40,910 nucleotides of DNA from a bacterium (lineage in GTDB: Bacteria; 4484-113; JAFGCY01): NCBI GenBank assembly GCA_016932385.1, contig JAFGCY010000003.1, forward strand, positions 1 to 40,910. Reading direction: 5' to 3'. A program made the position numbers and the translations under genes. Within the stretch, counting starts at the first letter, position 1; the number at the start of each line of letters is the position of its first letter. A model generated the notes under the pieces. That model did not search any database. It was not told the origin of the DNA and worked only from the letters and a program-made list of their open reading frames with translations. Shown one piece after another: positions 39,068-40,910 of this stretch.

Positions 39068-40054
39068 TTAATAAGTACTTGCAGCCAGATTGAGTATGGC
39101 GCTGCCCGTTTTGTGTCCCGAATCAACCAGCCGGTGGGCCGCGGCGAACTGCTCCAGGGGAAACCGCCGGTCGATCACGGGCTGCAACTTGCCAGCCTCG
39201 ACCAACTCTCGAATCAGGACCAGGTCTTGCGCTTTGTCGCGTTCCGGTCGCAGGCCGGTCAGTGCCAGCTTGGCCCGCTGTCCACGGCTTCTCGCACTGA
39301 AAAGCGTCTGCCACAGGATCGGTAAGGCGAGGACGGTTGAAAGGTATACCCCGGTGGGATTAAGCACCGGCCGGCACTGGACGAATGAACTCTTTCCAAC
39401 TGCATCGAAAACCACGTCATAGGTTTGGCCCGCAGTGGTGAAGTCTTCTTGCGTGTAATCGATCACCTGATTAGCGCCCAGCGAACGTACCAACTCGAGC
39501 TTGCCAGTACTGCACACGCCGGTGACATCCGCGCCCAGGTGCTTGGCCAGCTGTACGGCGGCAGTCCCGACGCTGCCCGATGCGCCGTTGATCAGAACGC
39601 GCTGGCCCGGCTGAAGATGTGCTTCGTCACGCAGGAAGGGCAGTGCCGTCAACGCCCCCTCACAGATCGCCGCGGCTTCCGCGAAGTCGACGGTGGCAGG
39701 TTTGCGCGCGAGCGCTCCGTCCTCCGGCAGGCAGATGTACTCGGCGTGCGCGCCGAAGCGATCTCCGGTTCCGCCATAGACCAGATCTCCGGGTTTATAT
39801 CCAGTTACGGTCTGGCCCACTTGTTCAACCTCGCCCGCGAACTCCGTGCCCAGGACCTGGATCCGCGGCGCGACTAACCCGACAGCCAGCCGAATGGCGA
39901 ACGGCCGGCCTCGACGGGCCTGGCTGTCGACCTGTGAAACCGCCGCAGCGCGTACGCGAATCAGCACTTCGTTAGCCTTGGGTATTGGTTGGGCCCGACT
40001 GCCGAGAAAGAGAACTTCGGGCGAACCATATTGTCGATACGTAATCGCTTTCAT
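39068..40054 (-). CDS. Zinc-free medium-chain dehydrogenase / quinone oxidoreductase-like protein
   Basis: This 328-residue NAD(P)H-dependent reductase of the MDR superfamily (COG0604 type) starts MKAITYRQYGSPEVLFLG, shows LGTEFAGEVEQVG, the NADPH-binding motif INGASGSVGTAAVQLAKHLGA and VIDYTQEDF, and lacks the structural-zinc Cys loop of alcohol dehydrogenases. GGGAG lies upstream of the ATG. The substrate is unknown; members reduce quinones or enones. Confidence 0.9.
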   Translation of the reverse strand: MKAITYRQYGSPEVLFLGSRAQPIPKANEVLIRVRAAAVSQVDSQARRGRPFAIRLAVGLVAPRIQVLGTEFAGEVEQVGQTVTGYKPGDLVYGGTGDRFGAHAEYICLPEDGALARKPATVDFAEAAAICEGALTALPFLRDEAHLQPGQRVLINGASGSVGTAAVQLAKHLGADVTGVCSTGKLELVRSLGANQVIDYTQEDFTTAGQTYDVVFDAVGKSSFVQCRPVLNPTGVYLSTVLALPILWQTLFSARSRGQRAKLALTGLRPERDKAQDLVLIRELVEAGKLQPVIDRRFPLEQFAAAHRLVDSGHKTGSAILNLAASTY

Positions 40055-40276
40055 ACTTCTCCCTCGAGGCGTAATGCGGGCGACGGTCAGGCGTAGGTCC
40101 GGGAATCCGCTGCCAGAGCTCCCGTCGCTCGTTAAATGACGCCTTGCCCAGTCGGTGCCCAGTGTGATTGACGCTGGTGCTTTGTCTAACTATCCCCGAA
40201 GTGCTGGCTTTAGCCTAAGCGCCAACTTGGTTCTCCGGCCCGCTGACGTCGGTGGTACGCTTGGCCGGCAAAGCGC
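40055..40276. other. Intergenic stretch with no gene seen
   Basis: The 222 bases between the dehydrogenase start and the HlyD pseudogene hold no open frame with a ribosome binding site and no strong repeat. It probably contains the dehydrogenase promoter (minus strand) and eroded sequence linked to the pseudogene. Confidence 0.5.
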
Positions 40277-40831
40277 ATGATGAATGCCGGACTGGTCGTG
40301 ATCGCTCTTGTTCTCGTTGGCGGCGGCTTCGGCGGTTGACATTGGTTGCAGTTAGCTCAGGCGTAGGAGTCCACTGACAACGCGACGATCCAAGGCGATG
40401 TGGTTTCGCTCACTAGCCGGGTCAGCGGGACCATTACGAGCATCGAGTTCACCGACAACCAGCGGGTCGAGGCCGATCAGGCTGCCCGCGATGGTCAGCG
40501 AATCCTGCAGTTGGCGGAAGCCGGCGTCGTGCCCACGCAGAAATTGGATCAGGCCCAAACCGCCGCCAAGGTCGCGCAGGCCGCCGTCGACGCCGCACGG
40601 GAAGATGTTGCCGTCCAGGAGGACAAGCTGCGCCAAGCCGAGGCCGGTGTGAGTGCCGCTCAGGCCCAGGTCGAGCAATCGCGTGGCACCGTGCAGTCGG
40701 CAGCGACGGCCACCAAGCAAACCGCCGTGCAAGAGCAGCAATACGCAGCGGCCCGGGCGCAGGTGGATGTGGCGCGGCAGGCCCTGGCCGCCGCCCGACA
40801 GCAGTTGTCCTACACAGTAATAACGGCCTGA
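40277..40831 (+). pseudogene. Decayed HlyD/EmrA-family membrane fusion protein
   Basis: A single reading frame from ATG 40277 encodes an EmrA/HlyD-type adaptor but is broken. It begins with a membrane helix (MMNAGLVVIALVLVGGGFGG), meets TGA at 40337, continues HWLQLAQA, meets TAG at 40364, then ESTDNATIQGDVVSLTSRVSG, the conserved lipoyl-domain start. The segment after VEAD jumps to RDGQRILQLAEAGVVPTQKLD, so one arm of the coiled coil appears deleted (about 30-60 residues). Reading ends at TGA 40829-40831 inside LSYTVITA, where intact proteins continue with the rest of the lipoyl and barrel domains. Two nonsense codons, an internal deletion and a truncated 3' end show the gene is dead. The right end is joined to a GIY-YIG gene on the opposite strand. 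Confidence 0.8.
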
Positions 40832-40867
40832 GGACTCACTACGAAGGATGTACACGTAGAATTCCAT
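40817..40867 (-). pseudogene. N-terminal fragment of a GIY-YIG endonuclease-like gene
   Basis: From ATG 40867 the minus strand reads MEFYVYILRSESSGRYY, the hallmark start of small GIY-YIG (UPF0213-type) proteins. The next residues, CVGQLLSGG, diverge because the frame continues into the antisense of the HlyD pseudogene. The junction lies at about 40810-40830. Only about 17 genuine residues survive. The frame stays open to 40352 but has no further homology, so it is not a working gene. Confidence 0.6.
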
Positions 40868-40910
40868 GATAAGGTCCCCGAAACAAGTCCAAGCTCCGGC
40901 GGTCGGACTC

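Noticed and set aside
40352-40867. A 171-codon minus-strand frame as an intact GIY-YIG endonuclease
   Set aside because: Only the first 17 or so residues match; the rest is antisense of the HlyD pseudogene, so the frame is a chance fusion.

Overview
The window comes from a Gram-negative (two-membrane) bacterium: it encodes TonB, a TonB-dependent receptor, TolC, an RND efflux pump and several lipoproteins with a Ser/Ala-Cys-(Gly)n lipobox. An oxygen-sensitive ferredoxin-linked 2-oxoacid oxidoreductase, a hybrid cluster protein and an Rrf2 regulator point to anaerobic or fluctuating-oxygen life. GC content is moderately high by eye. I cannot name the phylum from sequence alone. There are no rRNA or tRNA genes, no CRISPR array, and no complete insertion sequence.

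Layout. Bases 1-6400: a Glu-rich lipoprotein running off the left edge, a divergent three-repeat lipoprotein, a TonB-dependent receptor, TonB and an LbtU-like porin. Together they look like a siderophore or metal uptake locus, closed by a clear terminator. Bases 6455-10967: polyprenyl diphosphate synthase, an alkyltransferase-like DNA-repair protein, an SDR oxidoreductase, two paralogous CAP-domain lipoproteins and a lone receiver domain. Bases 11019-13781 (minus): a four-gene 2-oxoacid:ferredoxin oxidoreductase operon of the VOR type with a well-formed promoter and a palindrome at the predicted transcription start. Bases 13958-16584: a glycosyltransferase, a CapD-type nucleotide-sugar enzyme and a small membrane protein. 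Bases 16596-18992: an Rrf2 (probably Fe-S) regulator divergent from hcp.

Bases 19071-29056 are the most interesting part. A BlaI-type repressor and a BlaR1-type M56 membrane metalloprotease without a beta-lactam sensor domain are divergent from a metal efflux operon. That operon encodes TolC, a membrane-anchored tandem NosL protein, a secreted NosL-HMBD protein, a CusB-like adaptor with two HMBD modules and a CusA-like pump with the Met triad. Two GTAGCTAC palindromes, 18 bp apart centre to centre, lie between the two transcription units. I infer a copper/silver efflux system in which NosL-family chaperones feed the pump and a Cys-rich M56 protease may replace the usual copper sensor.

Bases 29143-40910: small membrane and secreted proteins, a CDF exporter, a cupin, a 1369-residue hybrid histidine kinase, a large lipoprotein, an apparently autoregulated and possibly leaderless XRE repressor, a DUF486 protein and a quinone-reductase-like dehydrogenase. 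At the right edge is a decayed HlyD/EmrA pseudogene joined to the start of a GIY-YIG gene on the opposite strand.

Another trait worth noting: several genes without a Shine-Dalgarno sequence have a TANNNT-like -10 element exactly 6 bases before the start codon, which suggests leaderless transcripts.
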